A DNA stretch of 64,000 nucleotides from an uncultured Spirochaetaceae bacterium. Its GTDB lineage: Bacteria; Spirochaetota; Spirochaetia; Sphaerochaetales; Sphaerochaetaceae. The notes under the pieces are model-generated. The model worked only from the letters and a program-made list of their open reading frames with translations, ran no database searches and had not been told where the DNA came from. The position numbers were made by a program, and so were the translations under genes. The DNA is taken from positions 1-64,000 of the forward strand of contig CALXKU010000002.1 in assembly GCA_944389025.1 (NCBI GenBank). The letters run 5' to 3'. Shown piece after piece: positions 34,058 to 41,980 of this stretch (position 1 is the stretch's first letter; every line of letters starts with the position of its first letter).

Positions 34058-34704
34058 TACCCGCAGCTCTCATCCACGAGGATGACGGTGATCCTGTCTC
34101 TCGCCGTTTGACGGGACATTATCACGCTGTCGCTGCAGATCGTGTTCTTACAGCCCCTGACCCCGGCATTGAAGAAATCATCTTCACTGAATGCAGAAAC
34201 TATGCATTTCCCATTCTTTGCGCAGTGCGTGTCCTTATTAAGCCTCTTCGCGTTCATCGGGCAAGCAACGCTCTTACACCTTTTAAACGCCTCTTTTATA
34301 TTCCCGACAATCTTGTCCGTAGATGCAACGAGATAGACATGACGAGGCCCGTATATGACGGCTGCGACCCTGTTGCCACGCCCATCAATCAGCACGAGCT
34401 CGCCGTTCTCGGTTATGGCGTTCGCACTCGCAAGGTAGTTATCCACGCTGAAGCTCTTATGAAAGACCTCCTCAACATCAACACCTTCGGCATAGCGGTC
34501 ATAGAATGTGTAGCTCCCGTTTCTAAGCAGTTCCAGCACTCCGCACTCGGAAAGCGTTACGGAGCCACCTACAGAACAGCTACTACCCTTTTCCATCACC
34601 TTCTCAAGATATGGCCTGACTTCATCTTTCCTTTCAAAATATTCAGTAAGAAAACCGTTCGCCCTTAGAGCTTTCATGGTCTTTTCGATTATTTCCTTTC
34701 TCAT
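34054..34704 (-). CDS. LUD-domain protein (LutC/YkgG-like)
   Basis: A cytosolic protein of 216 residues from the ATG at 34704 (GGGAGG five bases upstream; a longer reading to 34734 is less likely). The domain SSCSVGGSVTLSECGVLELL, FHKSFSVDNYLASANAITENGELVLIDGRGNR and YGPRHVYLV is typical of LUD family members, some of which act in lactate utilisation. The C-terminal part has extra cysteines (CKSVACP, HCAKNGKC, GCKNTIC) not needed for the LUD fold, suggesting a metal or redox role. No lutA/lutB partners are near. Convergent with rpoN, sharing CTAA at the stops. Confidence 0.82.
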   Translation of the reverse strand: MRKEIIEKTMKALRANGFLTEYFERKDEVRPYLEKVMEKGSSCSVGGSVTLSECGVLELLRNGSYTFYDRYAEGVDVEEVFHKSFSVDNYLASANAITENGELVLIDGRGNRVAAVIYGPRHVYLVASTDKIVGNIKEAFKRCKSVACPMNAKRLNKDTHCAKNGKCIVSAFSEDDFFNAGVRGCKNTICSDSVIMSRQTARDRITVILVDESCGY

Positions 34705-34795
34705 AACAGCCTCCCTTGAAAACCATTCTAGCACGTTTTTCCCATCTTATTGAAAATAGACTAAAGGAGAAGAACTTAAATATTTTTTCTTTTTT

Positions 34796-34822
34796 CTACC
34801 ATTATGACATTCCTCATGGTAG
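34796..34822. promoter_or_regulatory. inverted repeat upstream of hpf
   Basis: CTACCAT (34796-34802) and ATGGTAG (34816-34822) form a perfect 7-bp inverted repeat with a 13-nt spacer, 45 nt upstream of the hpf start. TATACT at 34837-34842 may be the -10 box. Candidate operator for growth-phase control; no binding protein is known. Confidence 0.35.
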
Positions 34823-34865
34823 ACTGAAATCATAGATATACTTCGCAATAAAAGGAGGAGCGTGT

Positions 34866-35162
34866 ATGAATCTAACAGTTAGAGGAATCAACTACGTGCC
34901 AAGCGAGGAAACAAAGGATTTCATCGACAAGAAGCTAAAAAAACTCGCATTTGCCGATGAATATCTGCACGATCTGGAGATTGCAATCAAAAGGGAGACA
35001 AAAGGCATAGGTTACCACATCGATGCGATTCTGCATTTCACATGGAAGAAAGAGAAAATAGTAAGCCAGGACTGCTATGAGCTTTATGAAGGAATAGAAC
35101 TCATCGCGGATAAGATACAGGCGGCAGCCAAGAAAGAGAAGGAGAAAACGATGGGACTATGA
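34866..35162 (+). CDS. hpf: ribosome hibernation promoting factor (short HPF/YfiA type)
   Basis: 98 residues. Binds the 30S decoding centre in stationary phase. The protein has the beta-alpha-beta-beta-beta-alpha pattern of the family: MNLTVRGINYVPSEETKDFIDKK, IAIKRE, YHIDAILHFTWKKE, then a C-terminal helix with KIQAAAKKEKEK. There is no long C-terminal dimerisation domain, so it is the short form. AAAGGAGG precedes the ATG. It lies between rpoN and hprK, as in many bacteria, but ends at its own terminator. Confidence 0.93.
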   Translation: MNLTVRGINYVPSEETKDFIDKKLKKLAFADEYLHDLEIAIKRETKGIGYHIDAILHFTWKKEKIVSQDCYELYEGIELIADKIQAAAKKEKEKTMGL

Positions 35163-35180
35163 GGCCATCACTCTTCTACC

Positions 35181-35209
35181 GGGTCGGGTAAGCCGACCCT
35201 ATTTTTTTT
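35181..35209 (+). terminator. terminator of hpf
   Basis: Perfect 7-bp stem GGGTCGG/CCGACCC (35181-35187, 35193-35199) with loop GTAAG and tail TATTTTTTTT. Confidence 0.9.
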
Positions 35210-35249
35210 CTCTCTGTTCACATACTCATGTTCCCCACTCCTTTAATTA

Positions 35250-35265
35250 TGCTATACTCTCAACA
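35250..35265 (+). promoter_or_regulatory. extended -10 promoter at the hprK start codon
   Basis: TGC then TATACT (35253-35258), six bases before the ATG at 35265. No ribosome binding site; leaderless transcript expected. Confidence 0.55.
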
Positions 35266-36272
35266 TGAGTGAATTCACAGTCCTCGACCTATTGGATCTT
35301 GATCTGAAAGAGCACAACCACCTGCAGCTTAAATGCCTTGCAGGCAGAAGCGGCCTCTCTCGTGCCATAACCACCGACAAGATCAGCCGGCCAGGCCTTG
35401 CTCTTGCTGGCTATTTCGTTGATTTCGCTGGAGAAAGCATCCAGCTTTTCGGCAGAGGGGAGCAATCCTATCTGACGCTGCTTGAGAAGAACAACGACTG
35501 GCAGAACATCGAGAAGCTTTTCAGCTACAACCTGCCATGCGTCATATTCATCGGAGGTACAAAGCCATCCGAGCACTTCATAGATATCGCGGAAAAGAAT
35601 GCGACAGCTGTTCTGACTACCCCGCTTGAGTCCGCCGTATTCTCCAGAAGGGCATACCAGATGCTTGATGAGGTCTTTGCCGAGACAGAGACCATACACG
35701 GGGTTCTCGTAGAAGTATTCGGAATCGGCATACTGATCACAGGGGAAAGCGGAATCGGAAAAAGCGAGGCGGCACTGGAACTCATAGAGAGGGGACACCG
35801 CCTCATAAGCGATGACACGGTAAAACTGAGAAGGCTCTCGGATAACTACCTGATAGGAAGCGGAGAGAATCCGATGCTCGCTCATCACATGGAAATCAGA
35901 GGGCTTGGAATAATAAATCTTCACAACCTTTTCGGTGTCGGTGCGATAAGGGAGAAGAAACAGGTACAGCTTCTCGTTCACCTTGAAAGGTGGGATGAGA
36001 AGAAGAATTATGACAGGCTTGGCGGACAGGAAAGCGAGACGATAATGGGTATAAGCCTTCCGAAAATCACCCTCCCCGTCTCACTAGGAAGGAATGTTGC
36101 GTCCCTCATTGAGATGGCAGCGAGGAATGAGAGGCTGAGAAAGCTTGGATATTACTCCTCAAAGGAGTTCGACCAGTCCGTACTCAAATGGCTCGAAAGC
36201 CAGGCTGCAAGAAAACTCTACTATAACACGGACGCACTCAAGGAGGGGGATTATGACGACAAGAGATCTTGA
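35265..36272 (+). CDS. hprK: HPr kinase/phosphorylase
   Basis: Phosphorylates HPr on Ser46 in response to metabolic state, and can reverse it. 335 residues. N-terminal DRTGG-like domain (about 1-130), then the kinase with P-loop GESGIGKSEAALEL near residue 155, ISDDTVKL, and the signature region MEIRGLGIINLHNLFGVGAI. It forms an operon with ptsH (20-nt overlap), a LexA-like gene and holA. Sugar-specific PTS enzymes are not seen here. In other spirochaetes HPr and HprK are thought to be mainly regulatory. Confidence 0.96.
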   Translation: MSEFTVLDLLDLDLKEHNHLQLKCLAGRSGLSRAITTDKISRPGLALAGYFVDFAGESIQLFGRGEQSYLTLLEKNNDWQNIEKLFSYNLPCVIFIGGTKPSEHFIDIAEKNATAVLTTPLESAVFSRRAYQMLDEVFAETETIHGVLVEVFGIGILITGESGIGKSEAALELIERGHRLISDDTVKLRRLSDNYLIGSGENPMLAHHMEIRGLGIINLHNLFGVGAIREKKQVQLLVHLERWDEKKNYDRLGGQESETIMGISLPKITLPVSLGRNVASLIEMAARNERLRKLGYYSSKEFDQSVLKWLESQAARKLYYNTDALKEGDYDDKRS

Positions 36273-36513
36273 AGTACTGACACGGGCCGGAATCCATGCC
36301 CGCCCCGCTTCCATGATAGCAGAGACGGCCAACAGGTATGAAAGCAAAATAGAGATCGAGAAAGAGAACATGAGGATAAACGCGAAGAGCATTATGGGAA
36401 TCATAACGCTTGGGGCGACATACAGGACAAAGCTGCACCTCATATGCGAAGGAAGCGATGAGGAGGAGGCGGCAGAGGCCATGGAGAATCTCTTCAGAAA
36501 CAGGTTTGAGTGA
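36253..36513 (+). CDS. ptsH: phosphocarrier protein HPr
   Basis: 86-residue cytosolic phosphocarrier/regulator. His15 lies in AGIHARPAS (target of enzyme I) and Ser46 in INAKSIMGI (target of HprK); both regulatory sites are present. The open frame extends far upstream, but the ATG at 36253 follows AGGAGGGGG and matches family length. It overlaps the end of hprK by 20 nt and the start of the LexA-like gene. Confidence 0.96.
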   Translation: MTTRDLEVLTRAGIHARPASMIAETANRYESKIEIEKENMRINAKSIMGIITLGATYRTKLHLICEGSDEEEAAEAMENLFRNRFE

Positions 36514-37082
36514 TGAGGAATCTGACAGAAAAACAGAAAGAGATTTATACCTACATCATAGATAATTTCGTCGGCACATCCCGCTTTCCAACACTTACAG
36601 AGATTGCCCGTACCTTCTCTTTCGGCAGAAGAGCCGCGTATGACGCTGTGGCCTCCATCATAAGCAAGGGCTATCTCGCAAAATCTCCAGACGGGTCACT
36701 TATGCTGTCAGAGGAAGAGAGGAAGAACCTCATAAACAGAGCCATCCCCTCATCGGATGGGGAGGGACAAAGCTATTTCAGTCTGAGAGATACGGATAAC
36801 GGATCCTACTTCACACTTCAAGTATTCTCAGATGAGATGAGAAACATAGGGTTAATGAAAGGAGATCTGGCCCTCTTTTTAAAGACGGAGAGTGCAAAGA
36901 GCGGGGATATCGTACTGGCCTCGGTCTCTGACGGGGATGGCATGATGATCCGCCGTCTCTTCATTCGTCCAGACGGACTATTTGACCTCGTACCAGAAAA
37001 TGATAGCATGGGAAGAACGACGGCACGATGCGTCATAATACATGCACGCCTCGTAATGAGTACAAGGAGATACAGTGAATAG
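36513..37082 (+). CDS. LexA-like protein lacking the Ser/Lys catalytic dyad
   Basis: 189 residues, close to LexA length. The N-terminal winged helix (about 4-66: LTEKQKEIYTYIIDNFVG, PTLTEIARTFSFGRRAAYDA) is LexA-type. The C-terminal half aligns well with the LexA S24 domain (LQVFSDEMRNIGLMKGDLAL, FDLVPENDSMG). However, the nucleophile Ser119 of E. coli aligns with Glu108 and Lys156 aligns with Arg147. No Ala-Gly cleavage site is visible in the hinge (about 72-90). It should bind DNA but not self-cleave, so it is unlikely to be a standard SOS repressor. Start ATG at 36513 (GTG at 36510 possible). Fourth position in an operon with hprK and ptsH upstream and holA downstream. Confidence 0.85.
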   Translation: MRNLTEKQKEIYTYIIDNFVGTSRFPTLTEIARTFSFGRRAAYDAVASIISKGYLAKSPDGSLMLSEEERKNLINRAIPSSDGEGQSYFSLRDTDNGSYFTLQVFSDEMRNIGLMKGDLALFLKTESAKSGDIVLASVSDGDGMMIRRLFIRPDGLFDLVPENDSMGRTTARCVIIHARLVMSTRRYSE

Positions 37083-38121
37083 GATATACCTGCTTCTGGG
37101 CCCTGAAGAAGGGGATAAGAAGGATAAGCTTGAAGAGATAAGAAGGGCTATTTTCGCCTTTGCGCCCGATACGGAGGAAGAGAGCTATTATGCGGGAGAC
37201 GACTCCGCATCCCAGATTCTCCAGACCCTCCGCCAACCTTCCCTGTTCTCTTCCACCCGTCTCATCACGATAAACCATCTTGAGCTGGTAAAGAAGGACT
37301 CACCTCTGATAAAAGGCCTCAAAGAATATGTGAAGGATGCGGAGGAAGATGTCTTTCTAATAATGATATCAAGCGAGAGCACCTCGTTTTTCACCGTAGC
37401 GGAAGAGAAGAATCTTGAAAAGAGCATCTTCTACGAGGAATTCGAAAGGGATAAGATCAACTGGATCCGTACCACGTTCAAAAAGCAGTCGTTCTCTGTT
37501 ACCGAAGATGCAATAGAGGAAATACTCTCATCGGTTGAGAACAACAAGGCGGAGATGAGAGCGCTGATCGAACTTTTATGCTCGTATTACAGGAACAGGG
37601 ATGAGAACAAGAAAGTAATCGATGGCGATGATGTGGCCACCGTAATCACAAGGGAGAAGGGTGAGAACGGATACACCCTTTTCAAGGCGGTTGCAAAAAG
37701 GGACCTTGAAGAAGCCCTCATGATAATCAAGTCAATCGCACTAAACGATCCATCACGCCTAATATCCACCCTTTCCACACTTACGGTTGAATTCAAGACA
37801 ACGGAGAATGCGATTGCTCTCAAGGAGAGAGGATTAAGCGAGAAGGAGATCCAGAAAGAAGCCAAGGGAATAGCCACCTCATTCCAGACAAAAGGTTTCA
37901 ATTTCAGAAGGAAAGAGGGGATTTACCTCTGTATGAGGAACTATACGAAAGAGGATATAAAGCGAATCATAATCTACCTTGTAAATGCAGACACAGAGCT
38001 AAAGAAGGCGGGAAGTGATGCGGAGGACCTCTTTGAAGACCTCCTCTACAACATAATAGTGAATTCCGCCCGTGAAAGGAAAGAAGATATCTTCTCCCGT
38101 TTAGAAGTTAAGCTTGTGTAA
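37075..38121 (+). CDS. holA: DNA polymerase III delta subunit
   Basis: Clamp-loader subunit that opens the beta sliding clamp. 348 residues, normal. The N-terminal segment RIYLLLGPEEGDKKDKLEEI and LRQPSLFSSTRLITI, plus DPSRLISTLSTL and the RKEGIYLCMRNYTKEDIKRIIIYLVNADTELKKAG tail pattern match HolA, which is otherwise divergent. GTG start at 37075 after AAGGAGA, overlapping the LexA-like gene by eight bases. Its 3' end overlaps convergent uvrC by 21 bp. Confidence 0.87.
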   Translation: MNRIYLLLGPEEGDKKDKLEEIRRAIFAFAPDTEEESYYAGDDSASQILQTLRQPSLFSSTRLITINHLELVKKDSPLIKGLKEYVKDAEEDVFLIMISSESTSFFTVAEEKNLEKSIFYEEFERDKINWIRTTFKKQSFSVTEDAIEEILSSVENNKAEMRALIELLCSYYRNRDENKKVIDGDDVATVITREKGENGYTLFKAVAKRDLEEALMIIKSIALNDPSRLISTLSTLTVEFKTTENAIALKERGLSEKEIQKEAKGIATSFQTKGFNFRRKEGIYLCMRNYTKEDIKRIIIYLVNADTELKKAGSDAEDLFEDLLYNIIVNSARERKEDIFSRLEVKLV

Positions 38122-39879
38122 TATCCTTCGCGCGACCTCAAGGGGGATAGCTGCCCCCTTGCTAAGCTCCTCAGGGGAGAGTGAGAGAATCCTTTCGACA
38201 GAGCCATAGGTTTTCATGACCTTCTCACTTCTCTTTTTTCCCATCCCTTCGATTGACTCAAGCAGAGAGAATGATGCCTCCTTGCTTCTCATCCTCTGGT
38301 TGAATGAGGTTGCGAACCTGTGGCACTCATCCCTTACCGCGATAAGAACTCTGAGCCCCTCATCCGAATGCGGCAGCCTTATCGTCTCACCATCGCGTGG
38401 CGGTACAAGCTCCTCATGCTCCTTGGCCAGCCCTATTACGGGAATCTTCTCCTCTATTCCAAGGGCCTCCAGAATCTCTACAACGGCATTCACCTGCCCT
38501 TTTCCACCATCTATCATGAGAAGATCCGGCAGTTCGGCACCCTCTGCAAGCAGGCGGGAATACCTCCGGCTGACAGCCTCTCTCATCGATTCGAAATCAT
38601 CGATCTTCCCTTCCAGGCTCTTTATGGAGAAATGACGGTATTCGCTCCTTGACGGGTTTCCATCCCTGAAAACGATAAGGGATGCAACCGTGTACTTACC
38701 GCTCAGCTGTGCAATATCGAAACCTTCGATATGTCGTGGAAGTCTGCTCAGCCCCAAATGTTCCTGAAGGGTCTTGAGAGCGTCCGTGTTATCGGTCTCC
38801 TTAAGTCTCTTCTCTATGTCCCTTGTCGCATTCTCGTCCGCGAGACGCAATATCCTGTAATGCTTACCATCGCGAGGCAACATCACTTTCACAGCATGAG
38901 AGTAGTTTTCATTAAAGAATTTCTCAATCAGAGACGCATCTATCTCATGTGAGACATATATCTCGCGTGGAAGGTTCTCCCCATCCGAATAATACTGGAC
39001 AATGAAGGAAAAAAGGGTCTCGGTCTCGTCCCCAAGGCTCTCAGAGCGGTACAGTGCCTTACCAATGAGACTGCCAGCCCTGAACTGCATTATAGAGATC
39101 GTCGTCAGATAGCTTCTCATCTCTATTGCTACATAGTCCCTGCTCTCCTGGTCCTCCCAGTCCTGTACCATCTGATTAGTCTGAACCCCTTTCAAAGCCT
39201 CAAGGATGTCCCGCTTTTTTGCAGCACTCTCAAAGTCCAGCCGTTTTGATGCTTCATACATCTCCTTCTCAACCTCTTTTATAAGGGATGTGTCATCTCC
39301 TGAGAGGAAAGCCTCGCATGATTTTATATACTTTGCGTACTCCTCCTTGCTTATCTTGTTGATACAGGGGGCACTGCAACGCCCTATATGGTAATAAAGG
39401 CATGCCTCCTTCTTTTTCGAAAGAGGTCCTGAGCAGAGCCTGAGAGGAAAAGATTTCTCAACCAGGCTCAGGTACGTGTTAAGCTCTCCCGGTTTCGCAT
39501 ATGGTCCGAAATACTTTGAGCCATCCCTGATTATCCTGCGCGTCTTATATATGCGAGGGAAATCCTCATTCGTGATTTTTATCACAGGATAGCTCTTACC
39601 GTCCTTAAGCAGTATGTTGTAATGAGGAGTGTATTTCTTTATGAGGTTGTTCTCCAGAATCAGTGCCTCATACTCGTTCCCCGTTATTATGTAATCTATA
39701 TGGTCAATCTTCTCAACAAGACACGTCGTCTTGAGATCCCGGTTTGGGAGAAAGTACGAGGTTACCCTGCGCTTAAGGTTCTTCGCCTTACCAACATAGA
39801 TGACCTCATCATTCATGTCCTTCATCAGATAGCATCCGGGATTCTCTGGAAGGGATCGTGCCTGATCTCTGGCGCTCAT
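38101..39879 (-). CDS. uvrC: excinuclease ABC subunit UvrC
   Basis: Makes both incisions in nucleotide excision repair with UvrA and UvrB. 592 residues. N-terminal GIY-YIG domain (PGCYLMKDMNDEVIYVGKAKN), a cysteine set in CLYYHIGRCSAPC, the UvrBC motif near residue 200 (RLDFESAAKKRDILEAL), an RNase H-like nuclease domain (DLLMIDGGKGQVNAV) and the C-terminal helix-hairpin-helix pair (SIEGMGKKRSEKVMKTYG). A TTG at 39915 is in frame, but the ATG at 39879 is preferred. TTGCCA, 17 nt and TATCTT lie seven bases upstream, so the message looks leaderless. Confidence 0.96.
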   Translation of the reverse strand: MSARDQARSLPENPGCYLMKDMNDEVIYVGKAKNLKRRVTSYFLPNRDLKTTCLVEKIDHIDYIITGNEYEALILENNLIKKYTPHYNILLKDGKSYPVIKITNEDFPRIYKTRRIIRDGSKYFGPYAKPGELNTYLSLVEKSFPLRLCSGPLSKKKEACLYYHIGRCSAPCINKISKEEYAKYIKSCEAFLSGDDTSLIKEVEKEMYEASKRLDFESAAKKRDILEALKGVQTNQMVQDWEDQESRDYVAIEMRSYLTTISIMQFRAGSLIGKALYRSESLGDETETLFSFIVQYYSDGENLPREIYVSHEIDASLIEKFFNENYSHAVKVMLPRDGKHYRILRLADENATRDIEKRLKETDNTDALKTLQEHLGLSRLPRHIEGFDIAQLSGKYTVASLIVFRDGNPSRSEYRHFSIKSLEGKIDDFESMREAVSRRYSRLLAEGAELPDLLMIDGGKGQVNAVVEILEALGIEEKIPVIGLAKEHEELVPPRDGETIRLPHSDEGLRVLIAVRDECHRFATSFNQRMRSKEASFSLLESIEGMGKKRSEKVMKTYGSVERILSLSPEELSKGAAIPLEVARRILHKLNF

Positions 39880-39886
39880 AGCAAAT

Positions 39887-39927
39887 AAGATATATGGACG
39901 AAATAAATTTGGCAATATAGAATTGCC
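39887..39927. promoter_or_regulatory. divergent uvrC / SPL-like promoter region with inverted repeat
   Basis: Only 51 bp separate the two starts. For uvrC (minus): TTGCCA (39915-39910), 17 nt, TATCTT (39892-39887). For the SPL-like gene (plus): TATAGA at 39916-39921. The perfect inverted repeat GGCAAT-N5-ATTGCC (39911-39927) overlaps both elements and could co-regulate the pair. Confidence 0.5.
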
Positions 39928-39930
39928 TTG

Positions 39931-41166
39931 ATGAATGCGAAAGAAAGCCTACTAAACAGTTTGACAGAAGAAATGAGAGCAGAGACGCTATCGCTTGCAT
40001 CCATGTTCTCCCTTACAGAGCAGATGGAACTGGAACTGGTGAAGAATCAGGCGGACCTGATGCTCTTTGACATGCCATCCCTGGCAGATCTGATAAACCT
40101 CAATGAGATACTTATTCTAGATAACGGACAGAGAAGGAACGCGTTCTTATCGATGATGAGAAAGACGATGATGGAGATTGAGAAAAGCGAGATAGATTAC
40201 TCGTCTTTTCCAACTTACAGAGCAGAACGTGGTGCAATATCCGTCATAGATGATGATAGCCAGCTTGGCTTCGGACGCTGCCCCTGCCCGATAGACGGAG
40301 AGAAGACCAGGTGTTGCAAGCTTACAACCCTTGATGTTATAACCCAGTGCGCATTCTCATGCTCGTACTGCTCCGTGCAGGCATTCTATGACAGGATGAG
40401 GATAAAGGCCGTCTCCAATCTGAGAGAAAAACTTGATGCACTTGATATAGATGATAGCGTATGGCATATAGGAACCGGACAGGCCTCCGATTCCCTCTTT
40501 CTTGGCGACGACCATGGTACCCTGTCGGACCTCGCATATTTTTCAGAGAAGCATCCAAACATCATGATCGAACTAAAGAGCAAGGCCTACAGGACTGACG
40601 TTTTCAAAAGGAAATATCCGCGAAACATGGTATTCACCTGGTCTCTTAACGCACCAACCGTCATAGAAAAGGAGGAACGGGGAACGGCAAGTCTCATAAA
40701 AAGGCTTGAATGCGCAGCTGCTGCCAGGGATAACGGATCCCTTGTCGGCTTCCATATCCACCCGATGGTGCATTTCAAAGGATGGGAGGACGAGTATTCA
40801 GCTCTCGCGAGGGAGATAGAGAAAAGATTCTCTCCCGGCGATATCCTTATGATAAGTTCAGGAACCCTCATTTTCACAAAGGAGAATCTCCGCTTCATAA
40901 GGGAAAAGGGGGTGAAGACAAGAGTTCTGCAGATGGAGAAAACCCTCACCGCGGGGAAATACTCATACCCATTTGAAATAAGAAAAGAGATGTTCTCACA
41001 CCTCTTCTCTTCGTTCAGCAAGGATTTCATAAGCCAAATCTTCACATATCTCTGTCTTGAGGATCCTGCCCTCTGGCTCCCTGTCCTTGGAAGAGAATAC
41101 TCCTCAGACAAGCAGTTCGAGAGCGATATGAGAAGAAGTTATTTCGAGAAAATTAATTCAGTTTAG
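39931..41166 (+). CDS. spore photoproduct lyase-like radical SAM protein
   Basis: 411 residues. The radical SAM cluster motif is CX3CX2C (Cys140, Cys144, Cys147; QCAFSCSYC). Following segments WHIGTGQASDSLFLGD, IELKSKAY, FTWSLNAP and GFHIHPMVHFKGWEDEY are typical of the SplB family, which reverses a UV-induced thymine dimer in spores. This organism is not expected to sporulate, so the substrate is unclear; DNA repair is suggested by the divergent uvrC. An additional cysteine group (CPCP...RCC, residues 117-129) precedes the motif. The start ATG at 39931 is preferred over the adjacent TTG. It ends 14 bp inside thyX. Confidence 0.8.
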   Translation: MNAKESLLNSLTEEMRAETLSLASMFSLTEQMELELVKNQADLMLFDMPSLADLINLNEILILDNGQRRNAFLSMMRKTMMEIEKSEIDYSSFPTYRAERGAISVIDDDSQLGFGRCPCPIDGEKTRCCKLTTLDVITQCAFSCSYCSVQAFYDRMRIKAVSNLREKLDALDIDDSVWHIGTGQASDSLFLGDDHGTLSDLAYFSEKHPNIMIELKSKAYRTDVFKRKYPRNMVFTWSLNAPTVIEKEERGTASLIKRLECAAAARDNGSLVGFHIHPMVHFKGWEDEYSALAREIEKRFSPGDILMISSGTLIFTKENLRFIREKGVKTRVLQMEKTLTAGKYSYPFEIRKEMFSHLFSSFSKDFISQIFTYLCLEDPALWLPVLGREYSSDKQFESDMRRSYFEKINSV

Positions 41167-41971
41167 AGAGGAAAATCTCCTTCTCACGACCATAGAGTGG
41201 ATTCTCCTCCCCTGCGATGATCTTCCTCACAGCCTCTTTCTCACTACCTGAGAGTGATACCCCGTTAAGCTTATGATTCTCAAAAGCCTCGGCTGCTATC
41301 GGACATACGATCTTCACCATCTCGAAAATACGTTTAGCATACTCCCTTATCTCGTACTGCGCATGGGCATCCAACCTGAGGGCAAGGAAATGGAAGAGGT
41401 TATGGAGATCCATCTGCCAGTAGAACTCAGTGTAAAGGGAGAGAGGAAGGTCTATTCTTGAAATCTCCCTTGCAATCCCCATATCGAGGAGCTCATGATA
41501 GGTTTCGAATATCGCCTTATGCTCCGCCTCGAGCATTTCCTGTACTTTTACCGCCGTCTTATAATCCACAGGCTCATTTTTCCTTCCCTGCTTGTTATCC
41601 TCGCTCTGGAGCGCGATATGGTCCGTATCAGGTATGTAGCACTCGTCCTTCATAACCGAATAACGTCCAGATATCTCATTCATCCTACCCGTCCTGTGCC
41701 TGACCCACTGACGAGCCACGAAAATAGGCATTTTCAAATGAAAAGTGAATACCACCTGCTCGAAAGGAGAAGTGTGGTCGTTGCGCAGAAGGTAGTTTAT
41801 AAGTCCTTTATCCTGCCTGTATGTCTTAGTCCCTTCCCCATAGCTCACACGTGCGCTCTGTACGATTCTATCATCACTTCCCATGTAATCTATAAGACGG
41901 ACAAACCCGTGATCCAGCACAGGGAATTCCTTGTCCAGCAATCTCTCTGCCTCAGGAACAACTGAATGCAT
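41153..41971 (-). CDS. thyX: flavin-dependent thymidylate synthase
   Basis: Makes dTMP from dUMP with FAD and methylenetetrahydrofolate. 272 residues. The diagnostic RHR-x7-S motif is present as RHRTGRMNEIS, followed by GRYS. SARVSYGEGTKT and HTSPFEQVVFTFHLKMPIFVARQW also fit. Last gene of a malQ-rsmE-thyX run with a 9-nt gap to rsmE. GGAGGAAG provides the ribosome binding site. ThyX instead of ThyA is usual in many spirochaetes. Confidence 0.96.
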   Translation of the reverse strand: MHSVVPEAERLLDKEFPVLDHGFVRLIDYMGSDDRIVQSARVSYGEGTKTYRQDKGLINYLLRNDHTSPFEQVVFTFHLKMPIFVARQWVRHRTGRMNEISGRYSVMKDECYIPDTDHIALQSEDNKQGRKNEPVDYKTAVKVQEMLEAEHKAIFETYHELLDMGIAREISRIDLPLSLYTEFYWQMDLHNLFHFLALRLDAHAQYEIREYAKRIFEMVKIVCPIAAEAFENHKLNGVSLSGSEKEAVRKIIAGEENPLYGREKEIFLSKLN

Positions 41972-41980
41972 CTCTTCCTC

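Noticed and set aside
34108-34668. Plus-strand open frame of 186 codons
   Set aside because: Fully antisense to the LUD-domain gene, which has motifs, length and ribosome binding site in its favour.
38139-38161. GC-rich hairpin CAAGGGGG/CCCCCTTG just after the holA stop
   Set aside because: Perfect stem, but no T run follows on either strand, so it does not qualify as an intrinsic terminator; it lies within uvrC coding sequence.
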